DNA of 64,000 nt, from positions 1 through 64,000 of the forward strand of contig JALGVT010000010.1 in NCBI GenBank assembly GCA_025774555.1, written 5' to 3'. The notes beneath the pieces are model-generated. The model had not been told where the DNA came from and did no database searches. It saw only the letters and a program-made list of their open reading frames with translations. The stretch comes from a candidate division LCP-89 bacterium. GTDB taxonomy: Bacteria > Electryoneota > B3-LCP. The translations under genes and the position numbers were made by a program. Shown one piece after another: positions 53,123-61,761 of this stretch (positions are counted from its first letter, which is position 1; each line of letters opens with the position of its first letter).

Positions 53123-54529
53123 TCAGGAGGTCTTAGCCTCAGTGGAATCGAGGCTGTATTTTTTTATTTTAGCAATGAGCGTGGTTCGATTAATGGAGAG
53201 TTTGCGTGCCGCCTGGCTTCGGTTCCCTTTGCACTCATCCAGAATTTCCTGGAGAACGCATTTTTCAAAAGCATCTACCTGGTTCTGAAGGGAACCTTCA
53301 GCGTGCATCATCTGCGTATGGATACTGTCGTTCAATGTCGCCGCACCGGGGTCGAGGAAAGTGAGATTTTTCTCTTCGATCCATTCGCTTTTGGACAGCA
53401 CGACAGCTCGCTCAATGGCGTTTTCCAATTCGCGCACGTTGCCGGGCCAGAGGTGGTTTTCGAGGATGCGCAGCGCTCTCGGCTTGAATCCTTGCAGGCG
53501 CTTACCCATCTCCTGTCCAAAGTTCTGCAGGAAATAACGAGCTAACTTGGCGATATCGCCTCGCCTCGCTCGCAGCGGCGGCATCTGGATGGGGAAAACG
53601 TTGAGACGATAGTAGAGGTCTTCACGGTATTTGCCTTCATTTACCATCTGTTTCAGATCGCGGTTGGTGGCGGCGATAATGCGGACGTCCACGGAAAGAT
53701 CCTGTGTGCCTCCCACCCGCCTGAACGTTCCATCCTGCAGGAACTGCAGCAGTTTTACCTGCGTTGACAACGACATCTCGCCGATTTCATCCAGAAACAG
53801 AGTTCCCCCGTCTGCGACTTCAAACAATCCCCGCTTCATCCCCGTAGCGCCGGTGAAAGAGCCCTTCTCATGCCCGAAAAGCTCGCTTTCCAGCAGTGAT
53901 TCGGACAGGGTTACACAGTTGACTTTGACCAGAGGCTTGCGGTTGCGGGGGCTGTTATAATGGATTGCCTGCGATATTAATTCCTTACCGGTGCCGCTTT
54001 CCCCGATGACCAGCACCGAGGTATTGGTTCCCGCCACGTCCTGCACGAGGGAATAGATATCCATCATTCTGTCGTCTTCGCCGACGATGTTTTCAAAGCG
54101 GTAAGGTTTGGCGAGTTCTTCAGCCAGCAGGCGGCTTTCCCCGCGCAGCCGTCCCACTTCAAGCGCTTTTCCAATCGTGTGACAGATGGCGTCAACGTCG
54201 AAGGGTTTTTCGACAAAATCGAGCGCGCCCTGCTTTATAGCTCGCACAGCATCCCTGGTGGAGGTCGATCCGGTGATGACCAGCACGGGCAGGTCGGGTT
54301 GATGTTTCTGCACCAGCTCCATCAACTCGAATCCGTCGATGTCAGGCATACGGAGATCGGTCAGCAGGAGATCGTAAGCTTCATGTAGAAGTTTCTCGTA
54401 TGCAGTTTTTCCCCAGCGTACAGCGCTGATTTCATAGCCTTTGTCGCTTAAGATATCTTCTAATAGCTGCAGGATCTCGGGGTCGTCATCCGCGATGAGG
54501 ATATGCGATTGCTGGTTTTGCGCGGTCAT
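53123..54529 (-). CDS. NtrC-type sigma-54-dependent response regulator
   Basis: A 468-residue transcription activator. The receiver domain (about 8-120) has the phospho-acceptor D58 in L-L-L-T-D-L-R-M-P-D. The AAA+ domain (about 150-380) has Walker A G-E-S-G-T-G-K-E, the sigma-54 contact loop G-S-F-T-G-A and Walker B G-G-T-L-F-L-D-E-I-G-E. A Fis-type helix-turn-helix (N-R-S-Q-A-A-R-K-L-S-I-N-R-T-T-L) ends the protein. No partner kinase is adjacent. Its presence implies sigma-54 promoters; one candidate is at 56930-56945. Confidence 0.93.
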   Translation of the reverse strand: MTAQNQQSHILIADDDPEILQLLEDILSDKGYEISAVRWGKTAYEKLLHEAYDLLLTDLRMPDIDGFELMELVQKHQPDLPVLVITGSTSTRDAVRAIKQGALDFVEKPFDVDAICHTIGKALEVGRLRGESRLLAEELAKPYRFENIVGEDDRMMDIYSLVQDVAGTNTSVLVIGESGTGKELISQAIHYNSPRNRKPLVKVNCVTLSESLLESELFGHEKGSFTGATGMKRGLFEVADGGTLFLDEIGEMSLSTQVKLLQFLQDGTFRRVGGTQDLSVDVRIIAATNRDLKQMVNEGKYREDLYYRLNVFPIQMPPLRARRGDIAKLARYFLQNFGQEMGKRLQGFKPRALRILENHLWPGNVRELENAIERAVVLSKSEWIEEKNLTFLDPGAATLNDSIHTQMMHAEGSLQNQVDAFEKCVLQEILDECKGNRSQAARKLSINRTTLIAKIKKYSLDSTEAKTS

Positions 54530-54680
54530 AGGTTAAGCCTTATATAAACAGTGCAAAAATAGCAACTGATTCTTAAGATTTCAAGTCAATTCGGGAGGAT
54601 TTTGACGGTAGTGGATTTTTTGACAGTCGGGGTGATCTCTCTGCCGGATTAGAAAATTTCTCCTAAATTTTCTCAAATCC

Positions 54681-54709
54681 TTGACTTTTGATATTATATT
54701 TTGTATATT
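54681..54709 (+). promoter_or_regulatory. Sigma-70-like promoter for the beta-helix protein gene
   Basis: TTGACT (54681-54686), 17-bp spacer ending TTTTG, TATATT (54704-54709). A family C repeat lies between it and the start codon. Confidence 0.6.
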
Positions 54710-54745
54710 GCAGTAGTTATTGATCTGTGGAGACTTGAGGCCCTT

Positions 54746-54772
54746 GTCGGGGTCAGGGACGACCCCGACTAC
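54746..54772. repeat. Palindromic repeat family C, copy 4
   Basis: GTCGGGGTCAGGGACGACCC then CGACTAC, in the 5' untranslated region of the beta-helix protein gene. The same gene contains another C copy near its 3' end. Confidence 0.8.
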
Positions 54773-54792
54773 GAAAGATGTGGAGAACCACC

Positions 54793-56814
54793 ATGAAAAA
54801 GACTTTGATAAGCCTTATCATCATCGCTCTATTCGGGGTGAATTACGGCATCTGCGAAACCATCACCGTCTCGGGAGACGTTTCTGGTATCTGGGATGTG
54901 GATACAGTACTGGTGACAGGTGAAATTCGCGTGCCACCGAACGAAACGCTGGTGATTGAATCGGGAGTGAAGGTGTTGTTTCAAGTGTGCTGCCAGTTTA
55001 TTGTGGATAGCGATGCAGTTTTACTGGCTGAAGGCACAGAAGAAGAATGGATATTGTTTGACGAATATTCACCTGGCACCGGATGGTACGGAATTAACTT
55101 TATCGGCGCTTCCGATCTATCGATTCTGCATTACTGCCATATAACCCATGGACTGGCACAAACAGGTCAGGATGGCGGAGGCATATCATGCTACAATTCC
55201 AGCCCAACGATTTCACGCTGTCTTATTGATAGCTGTTCTGCAGGTAATGGCGGGGGAATCTCCTGCGTTTTCTTTTCACATCCTTCTATTAAAGGAAATA
55301 TAATCACTGGTAATACTGCAACGGGTGCGTGGGGAGGTGGAATTTACATGTGGAACTCAGATGCAGTTATCAACGATAATATCATCCTCAATAACCAAGC
55401 TGATTTTGGAGGAGGAGGGATAAGCTCCGACGATGAAAGCCCTACGATCTCGAACAACCTCATCCTCAGTAATTCAGCGTACACTGGCGGCGGAATTTTG
55501 TGTCAGTGGAATACAGCAACTCTCATTGAGAACAATATCATTAGCGGCAACTCCTGCGATATACAGGGCGGAGCGATTTTCTACTATTATTCGGGGTTAG
55601 ACATTCGCAATAATATCATGACAAATAATTCTGCGGCAGATGGCGGTGGCGCATTGTACAGTATGGAGGGAGGGGGATATACCATTAATGGAAACGTCAT
55701 TTGTCAAAATTCCACAGAGGGTATGGGAGCAGGAATAGTCTGGCAACATGCTTCTACTCCAATCGACAAGAACACCATAGTGCATAATATCGCCAGCATC
55801 GAAGGCGGTGGAATTAGCCTTATTACCAACTCTGATCCTCCGATTTCTAATAGCATCCTCTATTCCAATGTTCCGGAACAGATCAATGCTGCACCTGCTT
55901 CCGATCCGACAGTATCCTACTGCGACGTTCAGGACGGTTGGCCTGGCATCGGCAATATCAACGCTGATCCTCTTTTCGTTGATCCATTACTTCATGACTA
56001 CCGCCTGCAATGGGGTTCCCCCTGCATCGATAGCGGTGATCCCGATCCGCAGTACAACGATCCAGACGGCACCCGGGCAGATATGGGAGCTTTCTATTAC
56101 GATCAATCCATGCCGGTACGCATTCTATTAACCCCCCACGAAATCCCCTACCTGATTGAAGAGACTGGCGGCACGATGGATTACACCATCAGGGTAACCA
56201 ACATAGATGCCTCACCGCAGATCGTCACCGCCTGGTGTGATATTACCCTGCCGGACAGTTCTGTCGTCGGTCCAATTCTGGGTCCGGTGACGGTCACTGT
56301 TCCGCCGGGAGTCACCATAGACCGCATCAGGACACAGACCATCCCGGGTAATGCTCCTTTCGGAGTTTATCATTACAACGCTTACGCAGTAGTCGGAGCG
56401 GACACCTCGAAGGACAGCTTCATGTGGGGCAAACTGGGTACAGCGGTAAACGGATCATCCGACTGGTCGAACTGCGGGGAACCGTTCTCCGGCCCGGGTG
56501 TGGTGCAGAACGACGACCAACAACCCGAAAAACCTTTCCTGTCAGGCTGCTACCCCAATCCATTTAACCCGACCATTACCATTTCCTTCCATCTGCCGGT
56601 GGCGAGCGATGTGAGGTTGGATGTGTTTGATATCAATGGGCGGACTGTAGGGGCGAGGTTACCTCGCCCCTACAGTCCCGGACATCACGAAATCACCTTC
56701 GATGGATCGGAATTGTCGTCCGGTATATACGTCTATCGCTTGACTGCTGGTAAGGTGTCGAGGTCAGGGGCGACCCCGACTATGATGTTCGGCAAGATGG
56801 CGCTGATGAAATAG
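54793..56814 (+). CDS. Secreted right-handed beta-helix protein with type IX-style sorting domain
   Basis: About 673 residues from the ATG at 54793 (after GGAG); an ATG five codons upstream is an alternative. Signal peptide, then a parallel beta-helix (about 90-430) with many G-G-G-I/G-G-G-A turns and I-x-x-N-x-I strands, as in pectate-lyase-like or adhesin proteins. A beta-sandwich-like domain follows, then a sorting domain (C-Y-P-N-P-F-N-P-T-I, D-I-N-G-R, L-S-S-G-I-Y, ending M-A-L-M-K). Two loops of that domain are encoded by dispersed repeats: palindrome D at 56644-56676 (V-G-A-R-L-P-R-P-Y) and repeat C at 56757-56784 (V-S-R-S-G-A-T-P-T-M). Probably exported to the surface; the ligand or substrate is unknown. 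Confidence 0.8.
   Translation: MKKTLISLIIIALFGVNYGICETITVSGDVSGIWDVDTVLVTGEIRVPPNETLVIESGVKVLFQVCCQFIVDSDAVLLAEGTEEEWILFDEYSPGTGWYGINFIGASDLSILHYCHITHGLAQTGQDGGGISCYNSSPTISRCLIDSCSAGNGGGISCVFFSHPSIKGNIITGNTATGAWGGGIYMWNSDAVINDNIILNNQADFGGGGISSDDESPTISNNLILSNSAYTGGGILCQWNTATLIENNIISGNSCDIQGGAIFYYYSGLDIRNNIMTNNSAADGGGALYSMEGGGYTINGNVICQNSTEGMGAGIVWQHASTPIDKNTIVHNIASIEGGGISLITNSDPPISNSILYSNVPEQINAAPASDPTVSYCDVQDGWPGIGNINADPLFVDPLLHDYRLQWGSPCIDSGDPDPQYNDPDGTRADMGAFYYDQSMPVRILLTPHEIPYLIEETGGTMDYTIRVTNIDASPQIVTAWCDITLPDSSVVGPILGPVTVTVPPGVTIDRIRTQTIPGNAPFGVYHYNAYAVVGADTSKDSFMWGKLGTAVNGSSDWSNCGEPFSGPGVVQNDDQQPEKPFLSGCYPNPFNPTITISFHLPVASDVRLDVFDINGRTVGARLPRPYSPGHHEITFDGSELSSGIYVYRLTAGKVSRSGATPTMMFGKMALMK
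56644..56676. repeat. Palindromic repeat family D, copy 2, inside a coding sequence
   Basis: A 33-bp inverted repeat: ACTGTAGGGGCGAGGT, T, ACCTCGCCCCTACAGT, with perfect 16-bp arms. It is translated in frame in the sorting domain of the beta-helix protein. Confidence 0.85.
56757..56784. repeat. Palindromic repeat family C, copy 5, inside a coding sequence
   Basis: GTCGAGGTCAGGGGCGACCC then CGACTATG, a slightly diverged copy read in frame near the C-terminus of the beta-helix protein. Confidence 0.75.
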
Positions 56815-56848
56815 GCTCTGATTACTGGATATCGTATTTAGAAAAATT

Positions 56849-56875
56849 GAGTAGCATTATGCTACTCTATTTCTG
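56849..56875 (+). terminator. Rho-independent terminator after the beta-helix protein gene
   Basis: GAGTAGCA-TTA-TGCTACTC, a perfect 8-bp stem, followed by TATTTCTGTT. It lies about 35 bp after the stop codon. Confidence 0.7.
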
Positions 56876-56929
56876 TTCAGAATAGTTGCTTATATACTGG
56901 TAATTAAGTACTTACACAGACAGAAAAAT

Positions 56930-56945
56930 TGGCACGAAAGATGCA
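56930..56945 (+). promoter_or_regulatory. Candidate sigma-54 promoter without a downstream gene
   Basis: TTGGCACGAAAGATGCAT matches the -24/-12 consensus (TGGCAC-N5-TTGCA). The GG at 56931-56932 and the GC at 56943-56944 are exactly 12 bp apart. Transcription would start near 56956. No plus-strand gene follows; only two hairpins lie ahead (56978-56992 and 57006-57031). Confidence 0.5.
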
Positions 56946-56955
56946 TTAGTATTAA

Positions 56956-57035
56956 TCGAAACCAACATAGCAACGTAGGAAGTTTAACTTCCGATTACAT
57001 AGATAGAAAGGCGGTCGATTGACCGCCTTTCGCCT
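56956..57035 (+). ncRNA. Possible sigma-54-dependent small RNA
   Basis: A stretch of about 80 nt downstream of the sigma-54-like promoter. It contains GGAAGTT-T-AACTTCC (56978-56992) and a strong hairpin, GAAAGGCGGTC-GATT-GACCGCCTTTC (57006-57031). The second stem has no T-tract and resembles other dispersed hairpins in the window, so this is only a hypothesis. Confidence 0.25.
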
Positions 57036-57050
57036 TATCCTCCTCTTTAC

Positions 57051-57704
57051 TCATCTGATTTTATCTAACGCCGCACGGCAAAACTGCGAAACTTCAACTC
57101 CCCTGAAATCGCCGGAATCCATGTCATAGAATTCAAACATCTCGTCATCGTCAACCATTGATTCCAATTTCTCACTTGTTGCATTAGATTTCATATTTCC
57201 GAGCGCTCGAGCGGCAAATGCTCGTATGTACGGATCGTCAGCCTGCAGAGATTCTATGAGCAGATCGACTGAATCGTTGAATATTTCAGGTCTGATTTCA
57301 GCTATTCTGGCGATGCCCCAGTGAACTCCCTGCGGGAAAGGTTCCAAATCGATATTGGAGACCAGGATCGGCGCGAATTTTTTGATCAGAGCGGGGACGT
57401 TGAACAGAATCTCAGCCAGCGTTTCCGGCGCGCTCCAGATGATGCTTCCCGATTCATCATTCATCCCCCACATCAAGCGGAGGATGGTCTTGCGGGCGGC
57501 TTCACGGTCGCCTTCATGGTCTCGGTAACCGCAGAGTTTTCCGATCGCTTCGATAGCTCGCCAGCGGATCAAAAGGTCGCTGCTAAGCAGATATGAGCTG
57601 ACGACGCGGATAGCTCGTCCTTCCTTCTCCTCCCAGGAAATCAACTCTTTCCAGTTTCTATTTCTTAAGCAATTATTAACGAGCGCTTTGTGGTTTTTTC
57701 GCAT
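57051..57704 (-). CDS. DVU0298-like HEAT-repeat protein
   Basis: A 217-residue helical-repeat protein. Segments such as I-R-W-R-A-I-E-A-I-G-K-L, then L-R-L-M-W-G-M-N-D-E-S-G-S-I-I-W and A-P-E-T-L-A-E-I-L, followed by G-V-H-W-G-I-A-R-I-A, resemble the DVU0298 family known from sulfate reducers and relatives. A further HEAT unit (D-P-Y-I-R-A-F-A-A-R-A-L-G-N-M) lies near the end. Such proteins are scaffolds; no specific role is known. It stands alone on the minus strand, upstream of a strong hairpin. Confidence 0.7.
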   Translation of the reverse strand: MRKNHKALVNNCLRNRNWKELISWEEKEGRAIRVVSSYLLSSDLLIRWRAIEAIGKLCGYRDHEGDREAARKTILRLMWGMNDESGSIIWSAPETLAEILFNVPALIKKFAPILVSNIDLEPFPQGVHWGIARIAEIRPEIFNDSVDLLIESLQADDPYIRAFAARALGNMKSNATSEKLESMVDDDEMFEFYDMDSGDFRGVEVSQFCRAALDKIR

Positions 57705-57778
57705 GGAGTATTACTTATAATAGGATATTGTTGCTCTGTTCTTCCCTTGGTTGGATGACAGTGATTTCCGCGCCCGCT

Positions 57779-58426
57779 TCACAACAGCCCTCGTTCGGAT
57801 AGAAGCTGCCGGATCTTGGTTTGTAAGAGATCTACGGCGACCATCTTCTTGCCGCCTTCGGGAATGATCATATCGGCATAACGTTTGGATGGTTCGACAA
57901 ATTGTTCGTGCATCGGACGGACGGTGTCCCGGTACTGCTGCAGAACCATCTCCATTGTTCTGCCGCGGTCGCGGACGTCGCGTTTCAAACGGCGCATCAG
58001 GCGGACGTCATCGGCGGTATCGACGTAGATTTTAATGTCCATCATCTCGCGCAGTTCGGTGTTATCCAGGATAAGGATGCCTTCGAGGACGATCACCGTA
58101 TGCGGACCAATTACGCGAAATTCGCCGGTGCGGGTATGAGTTGAATAGTCGTAAATATGCTGCTGCGCCGATTCGCCTGAGAGGAGAATCCGCATATGCT
58201 CCAAAAGCAGATTCCATTCAATGGCGTCTGGATGGTCGAAGTTGTGGTGAAGTAAATCATCAGGCGTCAGGTGTGACAGGTCATGGTAATACGAATCCTG
58301 CGTAACTATGCCTACCTTATCCGAACCAATACCGTTCAGGATGTTTGCAGCAGCAGTGGTTTTGCCGGATCCGGTTCCTCCGGCTATTCCTATTAAGATG
58401 CCGCGTTTGGGGTTGTCAGGGTTCAT
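57779..58426 (-). CDS. udk: Uridine kinase
   Basis: A 215-residue kinase that phosphorylates uridine/cytidine in pyrimidine salvage. The P-loop is G-I-A-G-G-T-G-S-G-K-T-T. Other conserved parts are D-S-Y-Y-H-D-L, N-F-D-H-P-D-A-I-E-W, Y-D-Y-S-T-H-T-R, R-L-K-R-D-V-R-D-R-G-R and the P-S-K-R-Y-A-D-M-I-I-P-E-G-G end. It lies downstream of cytidine deaminase (40 bp gap), and the two form a pyrimidine salvage pair. Confidence 0.95.
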   Translation of the reverse strand: MNPDNPKRGILIGIAGGTGSGKTTAAANILNGIGSDKVGIVTQDSYYHDLSHLTPDDLLHHNFDHPDAIEWNLLLEHMRILLSGESAQQHIYDYSTHTRTGEFRVIGPHTVIVLEGILILDNTELREMMDIKIYVDTADDVRLMRRLKRDVRDRGRTMEMVLQQYRDTVRPMHEQFVEPSKRYADMIIPEGGKKMVAVDLLQTKIRQLLSERGLL

Positions 58427-58466
58427 GATTATTTAAGATATATTTTGGTTCTCCTGTCAGAATGAC

Positions 58467-58871
58467 TTACAAATCCCCATCTCCGAACGGTCGCGGGAAC
58501 AGCTTTTCCAGCGATGTTATCACCGGCTCGGATTTATCGCCGGCGAGGATGATCTCGATGTCCGGAGCGTAGTCGAAAAAGAGTTGGCGGCAGGCTCCAC
58601 AGGGCGGAGCAGGCGGATCTGATTCGGTATAGACGGCGATGCGGATGAATTTATCAGCTCCCTCCGAGAGCGCTTTAAAAAGGGCGACTCTCTCCGCACA
58701 CATGGTCAGCCCGTAGGAAGAGGATTCGACATTCGACCCGACAAAGACCTGTCCATCTTCCGTTTGCAATGCCGCTCCGACGGAGAAATTGGAATATTTC
58801 GCTCGAGCAAATTTGCGAGCGACTTTTGCCGCTTCAATTAAAAATTGTATCTCCTGTTTATTGTCTGCCAT
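58467..58871 (-). CDS. cdd: Cytidine deaminase
   Basis: A 134-residue zinc enzyme that converts (deoxy)cytidine to uridine. Zinc ligands and catalytic Glu are in T-M-C-A-E-R-V-A and P-C-G-A-C-R-Q. Y-S-N-F-S-V-G-A-A-L and G-S-N-V-E-S-S-S-Y-G-L are also conserved. It starts one base after the CCA-adding-like gene ends, so the two are tightly coupled, and it precedes udk. Confidence 0.95.
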   Translation of the reverse strand: MADNKQEIQFLIEAAKVARKFARAKYSNFSVGAALQTEDGQVFVGSNVESSSYGLTMCAERVALFKALSEGADKFIRIAVYTESDPPAPPCGACRQLFFDYAPDIEIILAGDKSEPVITSLEKLFPRPFGDGDL

Positions 58872-58872
58872 G

Positions 58873-59760
58873 TTATTTTATCCCGAGCGCTTTCTTCTCC
58901 GACCGTGTTAGACGCAGATTTTCACATATATTGATCATCGCAGCTCCTGGCAGATCGACTAAAAATGATGCCCAGACGGATGATTTGCTCTTCTTCTTTT
59001 TAAGCAGATTTACCGCTTTTCGAACGCGGCAGGTCGTATAGGGCAGATCCTGCCACATGCCTGCCCAGAGACCGCTGGAATAGAGCAGACCGACCGCTCT
59101 GCCGGGGTTAGGACCCAGCAGCATAAGCCGAACTTCATCGGTCTGTCTTTCGGGTGGAATGCCGGAAATCATAGGCGCCAGCGTTCTTAAAGCGTCCCAG
59201 GTCAGCAGATCGAATTTCAGGGCGAAACGTGCCGCAAAACGCACCGCTCGAAGCATCCGCAGCCAATCCTCATCGAAGCGTTCAAAGGGATCGCCGATCA
59301 TGCGCAGAGCCCGATTTTCAACATCTTTTTTACCATCGACTAAATCGATAATAGTGTTATCCGCCGGATTAAAGTAGAGTGCATTGATGGAAAAATCGCG
59401 GCGGACGGCGTCTTCGGTGATCCCCGCGTAATTAACCCAGGCAGGACGGCGGTGATCGTAATAGAAGCCGTCTTCACGGAAAGCGGCGATTTCGAACTCG
59501 GCGGTTTCTGCGGGGACAACGGACACTCCAAAACGCTTACCAACGCCCCGTGCAGAGGAGAAAATCTCCTGCACCTCGTCCGGTTTGGCGTCTGTGGCGA
59601 TGTCGTAATCTTTGGGTTTGCAGCCGAGCAGAAGATCGCGCACGCAGCCCCCGACGAAATACGCTTTATAACCGGCTTCCTGAAGCGTGGCAACAATCTG
59701 TGCCGCTTGAATATAAATAGAATCCCGCTCTATTTTCAGTTTTTTAAGAATATCAGCCAT
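58873..59760 (-). CDS. CCA-adding/poly(A) polymerase-like nucleotidyltransferase
   Basis: A 295-residue class II nucleotidyltransferase. The head domain has Y-F-V-G-G-C-V-R-D-L-L-L-G and D-Y-D-I-A-T-D-A, the metal-binding signature of CCA-adding enzymes and poly(A) polymerases. R-R-D-F-S-I-N-A-L, G-D-P-F-E-R-F-D-E-D-W-L-R-M-L-R-A-V-R-F-A-A (with breaks) and the D-E-V-R-L-M-L region follow. At 295 residues it is short, lacking the long C-terminal HD or tail domains of some members, so assignment to CCA, A-adding or poly(A) activity is open. cdd and udk follow. Confidence 0.8.
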   Translation of the reverse strand: MADILKKLKIERDSIYIQAAQIVATLQEAGYKAYFVGGCVRDLLLGCKPKDYDIATDAKPDEVQEIFSSARGVGKRFGVSVVPAETAEFEIAAFREDGFYYDHRRPAWVNYAGITEDAVRRDFSINALYFNPADNTIIDLVDGKKDVENRALRMIGDPFERFDEDWLRMLRAVRFAARFALKFDLLTWDALRTLAPMISGIPPERQTDEVRLMLLGPNPGRAVGLLYSSGLWAGMWQDLPYTTCRVRKAVNLLKKKKSKSSVWASFLVDLPGAAMINICENLRLTRSEKKALGIK

Positions 59761-59847
59761 TGCGAGAATATAAGAAATTTGGGCGGGTTTTACAAGCGTT
59801 TTATGAACGGTGAGGTTTTGGTGAAGTGATGTGTAGGCATACCTTCC

Positions 59848-61071
59848 CTACCTCCTTCTTCTCAAATCCTTAAACAGAAATCCCAGCGCGCCGCAGGCTG
59901 CTCCCGCGACGCCGATCACCACGTACACCCAGCGCACGCCGATCAATTCGCAGGCGACGCCGGTCATCGCCGCGGACAGCGCCATCATGCCGATGACGGT
60001 CAGGTTCACCAGCGAGAAGAACCGTCCCTGCATGTTGGACGGGATGCCTTCCTGGATCAGCGAGGTCCTCGGCACCATGATAAAGGGGATGCCTATAGAG
60101 TGAAACATGAAGATCGCTCCCAGCCAGTACATGTTCGGAGCCCAGAAGATGGGGATGAAGGTCAAGCCGTCGAAGATAATGGCGGCAAGGACGACCTTTC
60201 CCTTGGGTAGTGATTTCCCGAAACTTCCCAACAGCAGCGCGCCGATCAACATGCCGACTCCGTGACAGGCTTGCGCCGCAGCGAACGCCTGCGGACCCAA
60301 GCCCAGCTCTTCCCTGACGATAATAGGTATCCCGACAATGGCTGGTCCCATGATGAAGAGATTATCTAAAGCGGTCACCAGGAGCAGTTCACCCGACCAC
60401 TTCTCCTTAACAGTAAATTTCAGTGATTCTATGACGGCTTTGATCGGCTGGACAGCTTTCTCTATGGTTTCCCGTGGCGGGATGCGCAGCAGAAAAATTG
60501 TCAAAAGCGAGACAGCATAAGCTGCTGAATTGAAGTAAAATAAGCCTGTCAGACTGGTAAGAGCTAAGATACCGCCGGCTATCATCGGACCGGTCAGGAG
60601 CGCCGCGTGAGCGGAAGTCTGCACCAGCGCGTTAGCAGAGAGCAGTGAATCGGACGGCACCAACTGCGGCACGGAAGAATCCCGGGCGGGATTGAAAAGC
60701 GTCGCTCCAGTTGAAATCAGAAATGCTGCCAGCGCTAACTGCCAGGGTGTCAGCCAGCCCCCGACAAAAGCGGTGGGGATGTAGAGCAGTACCACTGCGC
60801 GCAGCAGATCCGCAATCATCATCAACCTGCGGCGGTCACCGATATCGACCAGCGCGCCTAAAAAAAGTCCCAGCAACAGCGCAGGAAGATAACCTACCGC
60901 GGCGATGAATCCCGCCAGTGATTTCGACCCGGTCATCTCCAGGATCAGCCACAGAAGCCCGATCTGGTAGATGGAATCGCCCGTCCAGGCGATGATCTGA
61001 CCGATCCACAGCATCCGGAAGTTACGGGCTTTTAAAGGATTGATAAGGGGATGGTTGAGAAGAGATTGCAA
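59848..61071 (-). CDS. Major facilitator superfamily transporter (MFS_3/EntS-like)
   Basis: A 407-residue polytopic protein with about 11-12 transmembrane helices. The opening A-R-N-F-R-M-L-W-I-G-Q-I-I-A-W-T-G-D-S, then L-L-G-L-F-L-G-A-L-V-D-I-G-D-R-R-R and N-P-A-R-D-S-S-V-P-Q-L-V, fits the MFS_3 family, whose members export siderophores or macrolides. Substrate unknown. The open frame begins at TTG (61071) without a clear ribosome site, so the true start may be slightly downstream. Confidence 0.8.
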   Translation of the reverse strand: MQSLLNHPLINPLKARNFRMLWIGQIIAWTGDSIYQIGLLWLILEMTGSKSLAGFIAAVGYLPALLLGLFLGALVDIGDRRRLMMIADLLRAVVLLYIPTAFVGGWLTPWQLALAAFLISTGATLFNPARDSSVPQLVPSDSLLSANALVQTSAHAALLTGPMIAGGILALTSLTGLFYFNSAAYAVSLLTIFLLRIPPRETIEKAVQPIKAVIESLKFTVKEKWSGELLLVTALDNLFIMGPAIVGIPIIVREELGLGPQAFAAAQACHGVGMLIGALLLGSFGKSLPKGKVVLAAIIFDGLTFIPIFWAPNMYWLGAIFMFHSIGIPFIMVPRTSLIQEGIPSNMQGRFFSLVNLTVIGMMALSAAMTGVACELIGVRWVYVVIGVAGAACGALGFLFKDLRRRR

Positions 61072-61110
61072 GGGGAAATGTTGACTTTTAAAATACGGAT
61101 ACTTTTAACT

Positions 61111-61761
61111 TTAACCTTTGACCTTGAAGGTTCGTAGATCCTCCACCACTTCCAATAAACTATCGAAAGGTGTGACATCCAAGCTGTTTTCCTGCAAATA
61201 TTTCAGGAGCGTGCCTTTGGCATAACGGACATGTGCGGCTTCAGCGGGACAGAAATCGGTCAATCCATCACCGATATACACTACCTTAGAACCGCGCTTG
61301 ATCGCTTCTTCCAGGTGCCAGCGTTTACAGTGATTGCAGAGGTTTTTAATGCGGGGTGTTATGGCAGGAATAACCCTGATACTGCCATCATCATCCCTGT
61401 CATGGTCATTGGCATATAGAGGAATGTCACCGTATCCCCACTTGCGCCACAACGATCCGGAAAAACGGATCAATCCGCCGGACAGCACCTGCATCCGCCA
61501 GTTTTCTTCCCTTACGAGCTGAACCAACTCCTTCAATCCATCAGCAGGACGGATTTCCTCTTCAAGTGTCTGCATGAGTTGATCGTCCGGGGCGCTCAAT
61601 AGGGCGAGTTCAGAACGGAGGCAGTCACGTTCGTCGATTTCGCCGGATAAGGCTCGCTCTTCAATAGCGTACCAGTCGGAAGATGTGTATCTGTTCAGGA
61701 GGACAACTAAGGTGTCTTTATTAGTGAGGGTACCGTCAAAATCGCAGAAGATTTCAGTCAT
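61111..61761 (-). CDS. HAD-superfamily phosphatase, MtnX-like
   Basis: About 216 residues from the ATG at 61761, which overlaps the upstream TPR gene by 8 bp. The HAD motif I is F-C-D-F-D-G-T-L-T; motif II is S-G-G; motif III/IV is Y-I-G-D-G-L-T-D. The layout resembles MtnX (HK-MTPenyl-1-P phosphatase of methionine salvage) and the phosphoserine phosphatase-like group. C-N-H-C-K-R-W-H is an unusual insertion typical of some MtnX-like proteins. No other methionine-salvage gene is adjacent, so the substrate is unproven. Confidence 0.7.
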   Translation of the reverse strand: MTEIFCDFDGTLTNKDTLVVLLNRYTSSDWYAIEERALSGEIDERDCLRSELALLSAPDDQLMQTLEEEIRPADGLKELVQLVREENWRMQVLSGGLIRFSGSLWRKWGYGDIPLYANDHDRDDDGSIRVIPAITPRIKNLCNHCKRWHLEEAIKRGSKVVYIGDGLTDFCPAEAAHVRYAKGTLLKYLQENSLDVTPFDSLLEVVEDLRTFKVKG

